Positions 1 to 8,184 of a stretch of DNA of 64,000 nucleotides are shown piece by piece. Each line of letters begins with the position of its first letter. The first letter of the stretch is position 1. A program made the translations under genes and the position numbers. The DNA lies in the NCBI RefSeq assembly GCF_001590965.1, contig NZ_BCTW01000011.1, positions 62,001 to 126,000 of the forward strand, read 5' to 3'. The notes under the pieces are model-generated. The model had not been told where the DNA came from. It made no database searches and saw only the letters and a list, made by a program, of their open reading frames with translations. The DNA is from Novosphingobium lentum NBRC 107847 (lineage in GTDB: Bacteria; Pseudomonadota; Alphaproteobacteria; Sphingomonadales; Sphingomonadaceae).

Positions 1-110
1 CCCACATATACGACGATCCCAGCCAGTGCACCGCCGACCAGCGCCGTCACAGCAATGAAGCCCATGCTCGGAAAATGCTTCCGCCGCCATGCCGTCCTCG
101 AATGTTCCAC
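1..110 (-). CDS. Partial membrane-anchored protein, N-terminal part only
   Basis: The gene runs leftward out of the window, so only about 36 residues are visible. A GGAGG-type ribosome site lies five bases before a GTG at 110-108; an in-frame ATG at 65-63 is the alternative start. The visible protein has a basic stretch (AWRRKHF) followed by one hydrophobic segment (GFIAVTALVGGALAGIVVYV), the pattern of an uncleaved signal anchor. It diverges from copC, so a periplasmic metal-sensing or anti-sigma-like protein is possible, but that rests on context only. No family can be named from this fragment. Confidence 0.4.
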   Translation of the reverse strand, partial: MEHSRTAWRRKHFPSMGFIAVTALVGGALAGIVVYV

Positions 111-333
111 CACGTCCTCCCGAGCAGAAGCGTCCCTGGATGTTCAGTGATCCTCACACCCATCCAATTGACCATACGCACGGCGAGCGCTCATCCCTCA
201 TCCGCCGCGCAGATCAACGGCGCGAACCCGTTGGCGCCCCAACATTGAAGAAATCTTGCAGGCAAAGTGAGGGGTCACGCCGCACGGTGCGTAAATCGCT
301 TTGTCGGCAGTCTCGCCGCCCATGGAGAAATCG

Positions 334-714
334 ATGTTTCGTAAAACAACTTTTACCGTCGCCATGGCGGCGTCTGTCTTCGCCGCTACCGCTGTTCAGG
401 CACACCCCAAGCTCAATAGCGCAACCCCCGCGGCGAATGCCGTCACCACGGCCCCGACCAGGATCCAGCTCGTCTTTTCCGAAGCACTGGTCGCACAATT
501 CTCCGGGATCGACCTGACGATGACCGAAATGCCCGGCATGAAGATGGGGCCGATGAAGATGAACGGCGTCACGGCGACCGTGGCTGCCGATGGCAAGACG
601 CTCGTGGCCGCGCTTGCCAAGCCGTTGCCGGTTGGAACCTACAAGGTCGACTATCACGTCGTCTCTGCCGACACCCATCGCATCCAGGGGAGCTATACCT
701 TCAAGGTCCAGTAA
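334..714 (+). CDS. copC: Periplasmic copper-binding protein CopC
   Basis: About 126 residues, the usual size for CopC/YobA/PcoC. A cleavable signal peptide ends at AVQA, leaving a mature protein that begins HPKLNS; the N-terminal His is a known Cu(II) ligand in the family. A Met-rich loop (MTEMPGMKMGPMKM) forms the Cu(I) site, and the C-terminal SADTHRIQG segment matches the second conserved copper motif. The start at 334 is chosen because GGAGA lies six bases upstream and the signal peptide begins there; TTG at 301 and ATG at 322 are in frame but less likely. copD follows four bases later, so the pair should deliver or import copper together across the inner membrane. Confidence 0.9.
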   Translation: MFRKTTFTVAMAASVFAATAVQAHPKLNSATPAANAVTTAPTRIQLVFSEALVAQFSGIDLTMTEMPGMKMGPMKMNGVTATVAADGKTLVAALAKPLPVGTYKVDYHVVSADTHRIQGSYTFKVQ

Positions 715-718
715 GAGC

Positions 719-1654
719 GTGCCGGACATCATAGCGATCACGGTCAGGCTAGGGCTTTACCTCGATCTCATGCTCCTCTTCGGGATGCCGATGTTCGGCC
801 TCTATACGTTGCGCGGGGCCGAGCGAGCATCCGGCTCGGTCCTGCGCTTCCGCTCGGTCTTGGCGACGATAGCACTGGCCGGCATCGGACTATCGATCCT
901 GGGCATGATGGTGCTGGCGGCCTCGATGGCAGGCGTCCCGCTCAATCAGGTTGACCGGGCCACGGTCTCTCTTTTGATATCGGGCACGGCGATCGGCACG
1001 GTATGGCAAGTGCGGGTCGCGGCCCTCCTGCTCGTGCTGTATTTTTCCATCGTCGGATGGCGTCGCCCGGCTTTCGCGCTGTGGTCGTTGTCGACCACCG
1101 CCGCTCTCGCTCTCGCAACCTTGGCCTGGACCGGTCACGGCGCGGCCGATGAAGGCTTGCGGGGATGGATCCATCTTGGCGCCGACATCACCCATCTGTG
1201 GGCCGCGGGTATATGGACAGGAGCCCTCTTCGCCCTTTGCCTTCTCATTTTCCGCCCTAGCGCCCGCATGGCGATAGATCATATCCACCTCTCCCACCGT
1301 GCGCTGGATGGCTTTGCAAAGATCGGATCGGCTGTCGTGGCGCTGCTTATTCTGTCGGGCCTCATCAACAGTTGGATTCTGATCGGACCGTCCAGGCTCG
1401 GATCACTTTTTACCAGTCTCTACGGTCTACTGTTGGCCGGAAAGCTGATACTTTTCGGCGTCATGCTGATGCTGGCCGCCGCCAATCGCTTCTTCCTGAC
1501 GCCCTCCCTTGCTGCGGCCATTGAAACCGGCAACGCATCTTTGGCGATAGGGTCACTCCGCCGCAGCCTCGCCATCGAGACCGGATGCGCCCTCGCTATT
1601 CTTGCCCTCGTTGCCTGGTTGGGCCTGTTGGCCCCGCCTGCATCCGGGATGTAA
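719..1654 (+). CDS. copD: Copper resistance membrane protein CopD
   Basis: About 311 residues with eight or so hydrophobic segments, the CopD/PcoD layout. The GTG start at 719 lies just after the copC stop, and the sequence before it in this frame is only the copC shadow. Conserved CopD features include the HLGADITHLWAAGIWTGAL region with paired histidines in a membrane segment, and the SGLINSWILIG segment. In the family CopD works with CopC to move copper through the inner membrane. Translational coupling to copC is likely given the four-base spacing. Confidence 0.87.
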   Translation: MPDIIAITVRLGLYLDLMLLFGMPMFGLYTLRGAERASGSVLRFRSVLATIALAGIGLSILGMMVLAASMAGVPLNQVDRATVSLLISGTAIGTVWQVRVAALLLVLYFSIVGWRRPAFALWSLSTTAALALATLAWTGHGAADEGLRGWIHLGADITHLWAAGIWTGALFALCLLIFRPSARMAIDHIHLSHRALDGFAKIGSAVVALLILSGLINSWILIGPSRLGSLFTSLYGLLLAGKLILFGVMLMLAAANRFFLTPSLAAAIETGNASLAIGSLRRSLAIETGCALAILALVAWLGLLAPPASGM

Positions 1655-1660
1655 TGGTCT

Positions 1661-1849
1661 TTACGGCAGGGCACGGGAAATCGCCTCTTTGTGCCGGTCG
1701 AGCTCGCCACAAGGGAGATAGGCGATTTCCAAGTCCGCGAGATAATGAGCCCGACCACCAACATGAGTATCAGCGCGAGACCAGCGACAACCATGATCAC
1801 CCAAAGCGCGTGGCCCATCGAGACCGAAAAAGGGCTGTAGGTCTCCAAC
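1661..1849 (-). pseudogene. Small membrane protein with SHOCT-like tail, apparently frameshifted
   Basis: On the minus strand, from the TTG at 1849 or the ATG at 1818, one frame encodes a strong membrane segment (ALWVIMVVAGLALILMLVVG). A second frame, ending at a stop at 1663-1661, encodes LEIAYLPCGELDRHKEAIS, which resembles the short C-terminal SHOCT motif (R/K-Y-A-x-GEI-x-x-x-E). Joining both halves would give a typical 55-65 residue TM-plus-SHOCT protein, so a one-base frameshift around 1740-1760 is inferred. The first frame otherwise runs on unproductively through the 3' end of copD. A sequencing error or a real mutation cannot be told apart here. Confidence 0.4.
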
Positions 1850-2159
1850 TTCCCCCGTCGATGATGGTGTCGTCGCCCTGACGCTGCGACCTGTGGTTGT
1901 TGCGGGGCGAGCGACAATGGAGCGCGATCGGTAATTCCAATCCGTCTTCGCCACGTCCGCTCGCCCCCGCGCCACGCTGCGACCCGTGGGCACCTGAGCT
2001 GTCCATCCAGTTGGCGATGGGCTTCATCTCAATTTACGCAGCAACGGGGCTTACCCCTCACGGGCTACTGCTTTTTTTTCGCGGAACGCGCACGCCTTCG
2101 AGGGAAGGAGCGGCGTGCCGCGTAATACCATTGACGACCGAGGTCAGCGAAAGGCAGGC
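1850..2159. other. Intergenic stretch before the reductase gene
   Basis: About 310 bases without a supportable gene. A short GGGG-CTTA-CCCC stem at 2046-2057 lies 14 bases before eight consecutive T (2072-2079); it could be a weak terminator but is not convincing. An AAAGGC sequence near 2150 may serve the following start. Confidence 0.3.
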
Positions 2160-3047
2160 ATGTACGACTGCGTGATCATAGGCGGCGGCCCTGCGGGGCT
2201 TACAGCCGCAACCTATCTAGGCCGGTTTCTGCGTTCTACGCTGGTCATCGATGCTGGCGATGGCAGGGCGTCCTCCATCCCGACGACACATAACCTCCTC
2301 GGTTTTCCAGACGGTATCTCTGGCAGGAATCTGCTTGTTCGCATGCATCAACATGCAACCCGCTACGGTGCCGAATTGGTCACCGGAGAGGTCGAGCGCA
2401 TCGACCGCGTCGAGAAGGGTTTCGTCGTCGAAACGAAAGCGGAAATCTTCGGTGCGCGAACAATATTACTTGCCCAAGGCGTGACAAATCATCGACCGCG
2501 AATGGCGCAGGAGCCGCATGATCGAGCCGTTGCCCAAGGGCTGATACGCTATTGCCCGATCTGCGACGGCTATGAGGTCCGCGGCAAGCGAGTGGCCGTG
2601 CTGGGCTGCTCCGACCATGGTGCGGCCGAGGCTCTGTTCGTTCGCCACTACAGCGACACCGTGACCTTACTCGCCCAAGACGGCTCGCAACTGTCGGACG
2701 CCGAAGAGGCAGATCTGGCTCGAGGCGGTATTGCGGTCGAACGCGCGCCAATCCGGGACTTGTCGATCGATGGTGAGAATTTGCTCGCCCATTTGACTGA
2801 TGGCCAATTGCTCCCGTTCGACACCCTATATGTTGCCCTTGGAACCTCTCCTCGCTCGGAACTGGCGCGAATGGCTGGCGCTGAACTGAGCCCGGCAGGT
2901 TGCATCGTGGTTGACGAGCATCAGCAAACGACGGTCGGCGGCCTATTTGCTGCCGGCGACATGGTTGAAGGGCTGGATCAAATTGCGGTCGCGGCAGGTC
3001 AGGCGGCCAAGGCCGCGACGGCCATCCACAATCTATTGTCCGGCTGA
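2160..3047 (+). CDS. NAD(P)/FAD-dependent oxidoreductase, thioredoxin reductase-like
   Basis: About 295 residues of the class II pyridine nucleotide-disulfide reductase fold. The N-terminal FAD motif is CVIIGGGPAGLTAA. A central CPICDGYE holds the CxxC pair in the position of the thioredoxin reductase disulfide. The C-terminal FAD segment is GGLFAAGDMVEGLDQIAVAAGQAA. The NADPH motif is altered (VAVLGCSDHGAAEA rather than GxGxxA). I chose ATG 2160 because homologues begin just before the FAD motif; an in-frame GTG at 2115 would add 15 residues. Its substrate is unknown; between two copper genes it may maintain thiol redox state during metal stress. Confidence 0.85.
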   Translation: MYDCVIIGGGPAGLTAATYLGRFLRSTLVIDAGDGRASSIPTTHNLLGFPDGISGRNLLVRMHQHATRYGAELVTGEVERIDRVEKGFVVETKAEIFGARTILLAQGVTNHRPRMAQEPHDRAVAQGLIRYCPICDGYEVRGKRVAVLGCSDHGAAEALFVRHYSDTVTLLAQDGSQLSDAEEADLARGGIAVERAPIRDLSIDGENLLAHLTDGQLLPFDTLYVALGTSPRSELARMAGAELSPAGCIVVDEHQQTTVGGLFAAGDMVEGLDQIAVAAGQAAKAATAIHNLLSG

Positions 3048-3095
3048 CGTGGGAACGCGCCAAGGTACGCGCGCAAAAATAAATGTGGGCCGGGC

Positions 3096-3126
3096 TTGAC
3101 CCTGACATGATGTCAGACCCCAGATT
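3096..3126 (+). promoter_or_regulatory. CueR-type promoter with 19-bp spacer upstream of copA
   Basis: A TTGACC -35 box (3096-3101) and a CAGATT -10-like box (3121-3126) are separated by exactly 19 bases, the overlong spacer typical of MerR-family activated promoters. The spacer holds a perfect 7+1+7 dyad, CTGACATGATGTCAG (3102-3116). The cueR gene downstream supports CueR as the regulator; binding itself is inferred. Confidence 0.65.
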
Positions 3127-3153
3127 GACCTTCGTCGATAAGGAGACGAGCCT

Positions 3154-5523
3154 GTGACTGATCCTCTTCCAGCGAGCAATTCTGGTGCGCACGGCTGCTG
3201 CGCGGGCAAACACGGCGGCGACGCCGACGCGAAGACGGCCAAGGATCCGGTTTGCGGCATGATGGTCGATCCCACGGCAACGCCACATCATGCCTCGCAT
3301 GACGGCGAGGACTATCATTTCTGCAGCGCCGGCTGCCGCACGAAGTTTGCCGCCGACCCGGTGCACTACTTGTCCGCGGGTGACACAGAGGCGGCGGTCG
3401 CCCAACCAGGCGCGATCTGGACCTGCCCGATGCACCCGGAGATCCGCCAAGACCATCCCGGGCCATGCCCGATCTGCGGCATGGCGCTCGAGCCGGACCT
3501 CGTGACGGCAGACACCGGGCCAAGCGGCGAACTGCTGGATATGTCCCGGCGTTTCTGGATCGCGCTGTTGCTCACGATCCCGGTCTTTGTCCTGGAGATG
3601 GGCAGCCACCTGTTCCCGGCGCTGCACGATCTTGTGCCGGCCCGTCTATCGGGATGGTTGCAATTCGCGCTGGCAACCCCGGTCGTACTCTGGGCAGGCT
3701 GGCCATTCTTTGAACGCGGTTGGGTGTCCATCCGGACGCGCAACCTCAACATGTTCACGCTCATCGCAATGGGGACGGGCGTGGCCTGGGCCTATAGCGT
3801 GGTCGCAACCTTCGCTCCGAGGATCTTTCCCGCAGCGTTTCGGATGATGGACGGCACAGTCGCAATCTATTTCGAGGCCGCCGCCGTCATCACCGTTCTC
3901 GTGCTGCTGGGACAGGTGCTCGAGCTACGTGCCCGAGAACGGACCTCAGGCGCGATCAAGGCGCTGCTCAACCTCTCGCCCAAGACCGCGCGCCGCATTG
4001 GCGCGAACGGGGATGACGAGGAGGTGTCGCTCGACCAGGTCGCTGTCGGCGATCGTCTCCGCGTTCGACCGGGTGAAAAGGTGCCGGTCGATGGGAAGGT
4101 CGAGGAGGGCCGATCCTCGCTCGATGAGTCAATGGTGACGGGAGAATCGATGCCGGTCACGAAGGCGCTCGGCGACGTGGTCATCGGCGGAACGATCAAT
4201 CAGAGCGGCGCGCTCGTCATCCGCGCCGAGAAGGTCGGCCGCGACACGATGCTCGCGCGCATCGTCCAGATGGTCGCTGACGCGCAGCGTTCGCGGGCAC
4301 CTATCCAGCGACTGGCCGATCAGGTCGCGGGATGGTTCGTGCCCGCCGTTCTGCTGATCGCGCTCATTGCCTTTGGAGTATGGGGTATCTGGGGGCCGGA
4401 GCCGCGCCTCGCCCATGGCCTGATCGCCGCCGTCGCCGTCCTCATCATCGCCTGCCCCTGCGCCTTGGGGCTGGCGACGCCGATGTCGATCATGGTCGGC
4501 ATCGGCCGGGGCGCTGGGCTCGGCGTGCTGATCAAGAATGCCGAAGCTCTGGAGCGGATGGAGAAAGTCGACACGCTGGTCGTCGACAAGACAGGCACGC
4601 TGACCGAGGGACGGCCATCGGTCACCCGCATCATTCCCGCGGCAGGCTATCAGGAGACCGAGGTGCTGCGGCTCGCCGCCGGCGTCGAGCGGGCGTCCGA
4701 ACATCCGCTGGCACTGGCCGTGGTCGCCGCCGCCAAGGATAGGGGGATTGCGCTTCCCGAGGTCACCGACTTTGATTCACCGACCGGCAAGGGCGCGATC
4801 GGCACGGTGGATGGCAAGCGCATCACGCTCGGCAACGCCCGTTTCCTGTCAGAAAGCGGGATCGACGTCAGCGCACTCGAGCGGCAGGCGGACGAACTGC
4901 GCCAGGATGGTGCGACCGCCATCTTCCTCGGCATCGACGGGCAGGCGGCCGGAATTCTTGCCATTGCCGATGCGATCAAGGCGACGACAGCCGAGGCCAT
5001 CGCGGCGCTTCGCAAGGAGGGCATAAGGGTTGTGATGCTGACGGGCGACAATCGCACTACGGCGCAAGCGGTTGGGCGGAAGCTCGGGATCGACGATGTC
5101 GAAGCCGAAGTGCTGCCGGATCAAAAGAGCGCAGTAGTCGCGCGACTGAAGGCTGAGGGCCGTATCGTCGCCATGGCCGGCGACGGGGTCAATGACGCGC
5201 CTGCGCTCGCGGCGGCTGATGTCGGCATCGCGATGGGCTCCGGCACCGATGTCGCGATTGAAAGCGCGGGCGTGACGCTGCTGAAGGGTGACCTGAACGG
5301 CATTGTCCGTGCGCGCCGGTTGAGCGAGGCGACGATGTCCAATATCCGTCAGAACCTGTTCTTCGCTTTCATCTACAACGCCGCAGGTATCCCGATCGCA
5401 GCGGGGCTGCTCTATCCGATCTTCGGCATCCTCCTCTCCCCGATCATCGCGGCAGCGGCGATGGCATTGTCCTCGGCCAGCGTGGTCACCAACGCGCTCC
5501 GCCTTAATCGGGTGACGTTGTGA
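3154..5523 (+). CDS. copA: Cu(I)-translocating P1B-type ATPase
   Basis: 789 residues. The N-terminus has, in place of a classic HMA domain, a YHS-like metal domain ([10 protein letters not shown] through YHFCSAGC, residues about 32-70) and then a heavy-metal-binding domain (WTCPMHPEI ... [10 protein letters not shown], about 90-120). P-type hallmarks follow: TGES in the actuator domain, the CPC transport motif in [11 protein letters not shown] (about 434), the phosphorylation site DKTGTLTEG (about 478), and [16 protein letters not shown] (about 675). CPC indicates Cu(I)/Ag(I) export from the cytoplasm. The GTG start has a good AAGGAG site. It overlaps cueR by four bases, so pump and sensor are coupled. 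The YHS plus CPMHPE arrangement is common in alphaproteobacterial plasmid copper ATPases. Confidence 0.95.
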   Translation: MTDPLPASNSGAHGCCAGKHGGDADAKTAKDPVCGMMVDPTATPHHASHDGEDYHFCSAGCRTKFAADPVHYLSAGDTEAAVAQPGAIWTCPMHPEIRQDHPGPCPICGMALEPDLVTADTGPSGELLDMSRRFWIALLLTIPVFVLEMGSHLFPALHDLVPARLSGWLQFALATPVVLWAGWPFFERGWVSIRTRNLNMFTLIAMGTGVAWAYSVVATFAPRIFPAAFRMMDGTVAIYFEAAAVITVLVLLGQVLELRARERTSGAIKALLNLSPKTARRIGANGDDEEVSLDQVAVGDRLRVRPGEKVPVDGKVEEGRSSLDESMVTGESMPVTKALGDVVIGGTINQSGALVIRAEKVGRDTMLARIVQMVADAQRSRAPIQRLADQVAGWFVPAVLLIALIAFGVWGIWGPEPRLAHGLIAAVAVLIIACPCALGLATPMSIMVGIGRGAGLGVLIKNAEALERMEKVDTLVVDKTGTLTEGRPSVTRIIPAAGYQETEVLRLAAGVERASEHPLALAVVAAAKDRGIALPEVTDFDSPTGKGAIGTVDGKRITLGNARFLSESGIDVSALERQADELRQDGATAIFLGIDGQAAGILAIADAIKATTAEAIAALRKEGIRVVMLTGDNRTTAQAVGRKLGIDDVEAEVLPDQKSAVVARLKAEGRIVAMAGDGVNDAPALAAADVGIAMGSGTDVAIESAGVTLLKGDLNGIVRARRLSEATMSNIRQNLFFAFIYNAAGIPIAAGLLYPIFGILLSPIIAAAAMALSSASVVTNALRLNRVTL

Positions 5524-5906
5524 ACATAGGTGGCGCGTCGGGCGCGAGCGGGGTCTCGCAGCGGATGATCCGCCACTATGAGAAGATCGGCCTCATCCCG
5601 TCGGCCGCGCGGCGGGATAGTGGCTATCGCGACTACAGCGAAGCCGACGTCCATCGGCTTCGTTTTATTGCAAATGCCCGCGATCTCGGCTTTCCGATCG
5701 AAGAAATCCGACAGCTGCTTTGTCTGTGGTCCGATCGCGATCGCGCCAGTTCGGAGGTCAAGATGTTGGCGGAATCGCGCGCCGCCGACCTTGGGCGGAA
5801 GGCGGATGCGCTCAACGCCATGCGGGAAGCGTTGCTCGACTTGGCAAAAGGCTGCCACGGCAATGAGCGACCCGAATGTCCGATACTCGCGCGTCTGGCC
5901 TCCTGA
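5520..5906 (+). CDS. cueR: MerR-family copper-responsive regulator, CueR-like
   Basis: 128 residues. It has the MerR winged helix ([16 protein letters not shown], then [13 protein letters not shown]), a dimerisation helix, and a C-terminal metal loop [13 protein letters not shown] with two cysteines spaced as in CueR, where they bind Cu(I) linearly. The start is the GTG inside the copA stop (GTGA overlap). It should activate the 19-bp-spacer promoter upstream of copA and so its own transcription. Placing cueR downstream and co-transcribed with the pump, rather than divergent, is common in alphaproteobacterial islands. Confidence 0.92.
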   Translation: MNIGGASGASGVSQRMIRHYEKIGLIPSAARRDSGYRDYSEADVHRLRFIANARDLGFPIEEIRQLLCLWSDRDRASSEVKMLAESRAADLGRKADALNAMREALLDLAKGCHGNERPECPILARLAS

Positions 5907-6088
5907 GCCGATCCTACAGGTCTGCTAACGGCCGAGAGACGCAAGTTCAGCCCTTGGTGACCGTGAACTCGATGAGAGTTGCACGCTGCAGTACCAAGAT
6001 TCGTTAGCCACGCTATGTCGGCATACAGCAAGGCATCGCAAGAAGACTGCCCCAGTCTCGACAGCGTTCGATCCAGAGCGATGCGCGC

Positions 6089-6865
6089 TCAGTCGAGGAC
6101 CACGTGCTTGGGATGCTGCCCGGCGCGTTGCGGCAGAACAATGATAAGAAGCACGATGGCAGCGGTCAGAACGGCGGACGCCAACGGCCGGCTAAATGAC
6201 AACCCGCCGTGATCCAGCGGTTTGTCAAGGAAATCGCCGACTGCAGCCCCGAGGGGGCGCGTCATAATGAACGCCGCCCAGAACAGCAGCACCCGACTAG
6301 CGTTTGTCGTGTAAAATAGCAGCGCCAGTACGGCAAGCAGCCCCGCGAATATGATCGCGGCGCCGATATAGCCGAGGTTGCCGGTATCGGCCGTCCAGTC
6401 GCCGAGCGCAGTGCCCAATGTTTGCGAGAATGTAATTGTGATCCAGTAGAACAACTCAGCCCTCGGCTCGCGCACGGTATCGACCGAAATCGATCCGAGT
6501 GTCCGATACCAGACGATCAGCGAGGCCAGCACGCAGCCGAGCAGCAGTGCCGATCCTCCGGTATAGCCGATACCGAGCGAGCGGGTGGCGAAGTCCGCCA
6601 TCGTCGTTCCCGCCGTCGTCGAGGCGATGATCGTCGCCCAATAGAGGAACGGGTGAAAGCGCGGCGCCGCCACTTGCCACCACACCAGGGCGACCAGCAC
6701 CGTCAGGAAGATCGCGGTGCCGACCAGATAGCCGAGGTTCATCGTCATCGAGACGGTATCGCCGCCCGTTTCGCCGAGCGTGGTCGCGAGGATCTTGATG
6801 AGCCAGAAGCCCAGCGTCACAGCGGGCACCTTGCTCACTAGTTCCCGCTTCGTTGAGTCCAACAC
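6089..6865 (-). CDS. Multipass membrane protein of the COG4705 type, four internal repeats
   Basis: 258 residues from a GTG with a GAAAGGAAG site. The protein is almost wholly hydrophobic and is built from four repeats of about 50-60 residues. Each begins with a Thr/Ser-Gly motif carrying an acidic residue: TTLGETGGDTVSMTM, STTAGTTMADF, SQTLGTALGDW and TRPLGAAVGDF. Each repeat appears to hold two membrane segments. The family has no firmly established function that I know of. It is the last gene after dmeR-dmeF, 32 bases beyond dmeF, so a role in divalent cation handling is a reasonable inference. A diverged paralogue sits at 47104-47886, also near a dmeR gene. Confidence 0.8.
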   Translation of the reverse strand: MLDSTKRELVSKVPAVTLGFWLIKILATTLGETGGDTVSMTMNLGYLVGTAIFLTVLVALVWWQVAAPRFHPFLYWATIIASTTAGTTMADFATRSLGIGYTGGSALLLGCVLASLIVWYRTLGSISVDTVREPRAELFYWITITFSQTLGTALGDWTADTGNLGYIGAAIIFAGLLAVLALLFYTTNASRVLLFWAAFIMTRPLGAAVGDFLDKPLDHGGLSFSRPLASAVLTAAIVLLIIVLPQRAGQHPKHVVLD

Positions 6866-6897
6866 GGCGTCTTCCTTTCGTTGGGTTCCGCGCGGTT

Positions 6898-7827
6898 CTA
6901 GCGACACTCGACCGTGAGGTGCGCGAGTTCGTGGACGGGCGCGAGCCGGGCGCGGATCTCGTCGCCGGTGACGCCCCGCCCAGCCACGACGCTGACGATC
7001 GCAGCGTGCGCTTCGGGACCGACACGCCAGACATGAAGGTCGGTGATGCGCGCGTCGCCGGGCGTTTCGACCAGCTCGCGCACTTCCTCCTCGACATGAT
7101 GATCGGTCGCATCGAGCAACACAGAGGCCGTGTCGCGCATCAGCGACCATGACCATCGCGCGATCACGACCGCGCCGACAATCCCCATCACTGGGTCCAT
7201 CCAGACCCACCCGAGATAACGACCCGCCAGCAGCGCGGCGATGGCGAGGACAGAGGTGAGCGCGTCGGCGAGGACGTGAATATAAGCCGAGCGCATGTTG
7301 TTGTCGCCGCCATGCTTGTCGTGAGCATGGCCGTGGTCGTGCCCATGATGATCGTGCCCGTGATGGTGCCCGCCCGAAAGCAGGAAGGCACTGGCGATAT
7401 TCACTCCCAGGCCGACCACCGCGATGATCGTCGCCTCCCCGAATGCTACCGTGATCGGCTGAAACAGACGAAGGATGGACTCGACGCCGATCCCGAGCGC
7501 TATCAGCCCCAACACCATCGCCGACGCGAACCCGGCCAGATCGCCGACCTTGCCCGTGCCGAAGCTGTAGGCCCGGTTGGAGGCATGGCGCTTGGCATAG
7601 GCATAGGCAGCCGCGGCAACCCCGAGCGCGCCCGCGTGCGTCGCCATGTGAAAGCCATCGGCGAGCAGCGCCATTGAGCCGGTCAGGTATCCGGCGACAA
7701 TTTCGACCACCATCATCCCGGCGGTGAGCGCCACGACCCACAAGGTGCGGCGCGCGTTGTCGTCGTGCGCCGCACCCAGGAATACATGATCGTGCGCAAC
7801 GGCTTCGATTTCGGGCAATGTCGCCAT
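6898..7827 (-). CDS. dmeF: Cation diffusion facilitator, DmeF-like Co/Ni/Zn exporter
   Basis: 309 residues, six membrane segments plus a cytoplasmic C-terminal domain. The first metal site reads DGFHMATHAGAL, with His where many CDF proteins have Asp, as is usual in DmeF. The second is HVLADALTS. Between them lies a His-rich loop (GHHHGHDHHGHDHGHAHDKH) typical of CDF exporters for Co, Ni or Zn. It exports divalent cations to the periplasm by proton antiport. It begins nine bases after the dmeR stop, so repressor and exporter share a transcript. DmeF specificity for cobalt and nickel is known for rhizobial relatives; it is inferred here. Confidence 0.92.
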   Translation of the reverse strand: MATLPEIEAVAHDHVFLGAAHDDNARRTLWVVALTAGMMVVEIVAGYLTGSMALLADGFHMATHAGALGVAAAAYAYAKRHASNRAYSFGTGKVGDLAGFASAMVLGLIALGIGVESILRLFQPITVAFGEATIIAVVGLGVNIASAFLLSGGHHHGHDHHGHDHGHAHDKHGGDNNMRSAYIHVLADALTSVLAIAALLAGRYLGWVWMDPVMGIVGAVVIARWSWSLMRDTASVLLDATDHHVEEEVRELVETPGDARITDLHVWRVGPEAHAAIVSVVAGRGVTGDEIRARLAPVHELAHLTVECR

Positions 7828-7836
7828 GAGGAAGTC

Positions 7837-8112
7837 CTATTTGGAGTAGCGGCGGATCACCGCCAGCAATTCTTTGGCGCCGGCCGCCCGCTCGGCGTCA
7901 TCGAGCCCTGCGCGGGACACATGCGCTTCCAGATGCTCGGCAATGATTTCGTACATGAGGCCATTCACCGCACCACGCACCGCCGCGACCAGGTGCAGCA
8001 CGTCGGAACAGGAGGAATCCGATTGTAGTGCGCGCTCGACCGCCCCGACCTGTCCCGCAATTCGGCGCACGCGCGCCACCAGATCAGCATTCGTTTCGGA
8101 CAAGTGAGCCAT
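7837..8112 (-). CDS. dmeR: Metal-sensing repressor of the RcnR/DmeR group (CsoR family)
   Basis: 91 residues, all-helical CsoR-family repressor. His3, Cys35, His60 and His64 are all present, which is the Ni/Co ligand set of RcnR; FrmR-type sensors lack His3 and His64. It should bind the G/C-tract operator upstream (8116-8136) and release it on cobalt or nickel. It is the first gene of the dmeR-dmeF unit. A paralogue with the same four ligands lies at 45956-46231. Confidence 0.92.
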   Translation of the reverse strand: MAHLSETNADLVARVRRIAGQVGAVERALQSDSSCSDVLHLVAAVRGAVNGLMYEIIAEHLEAHVSRAGLDDAERAAGAKELLAVIRRYSK

Positions 8113-8115
8113 ATC

Positions 8116-8136
8116 ATACCCCCCTACCCTATATAT
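8116..8136 (-). promoter_or_regulatory. Probable DmeR operator
   Basis: The 21 bases directly before dmeR hold a C6 tract followed by CTACCCTAT and an AT-rich end, resembling the G/C tract with AT flanks bound by RcnR/DmeR repressors. The same position before the second dmeR (46235-46255) matches at 18 of 21 bases, which supports function. Confidence 0.6.
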
Positions 8137-8184
8137 GCCTGCATGACAACCTTTGGTGACGGGCTCGGGCGGCGCTCGTGGAGT

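Noticed and set aside
2046..2079. Rho-independent terminator before the reductase gene
   Set aside because: The stem is only four base pairs and lies 14 bases from the T run.
2380..3627. A 415-codon antisense frame across the reductase and copA 5' end
   Set aside because: Composition is that of a GC-rich shadow, there is no ribosome site, and both sense genes are certain.
6089..7741. A 550-codon open frame on the minus strand spanning the COG4705 and dmeF region
   Set aside because: Its first half is an out-of-frame shadow of dmeF with Arg/Gly-rich non-protein composition; only the part from GTG 6865 is a real gene.
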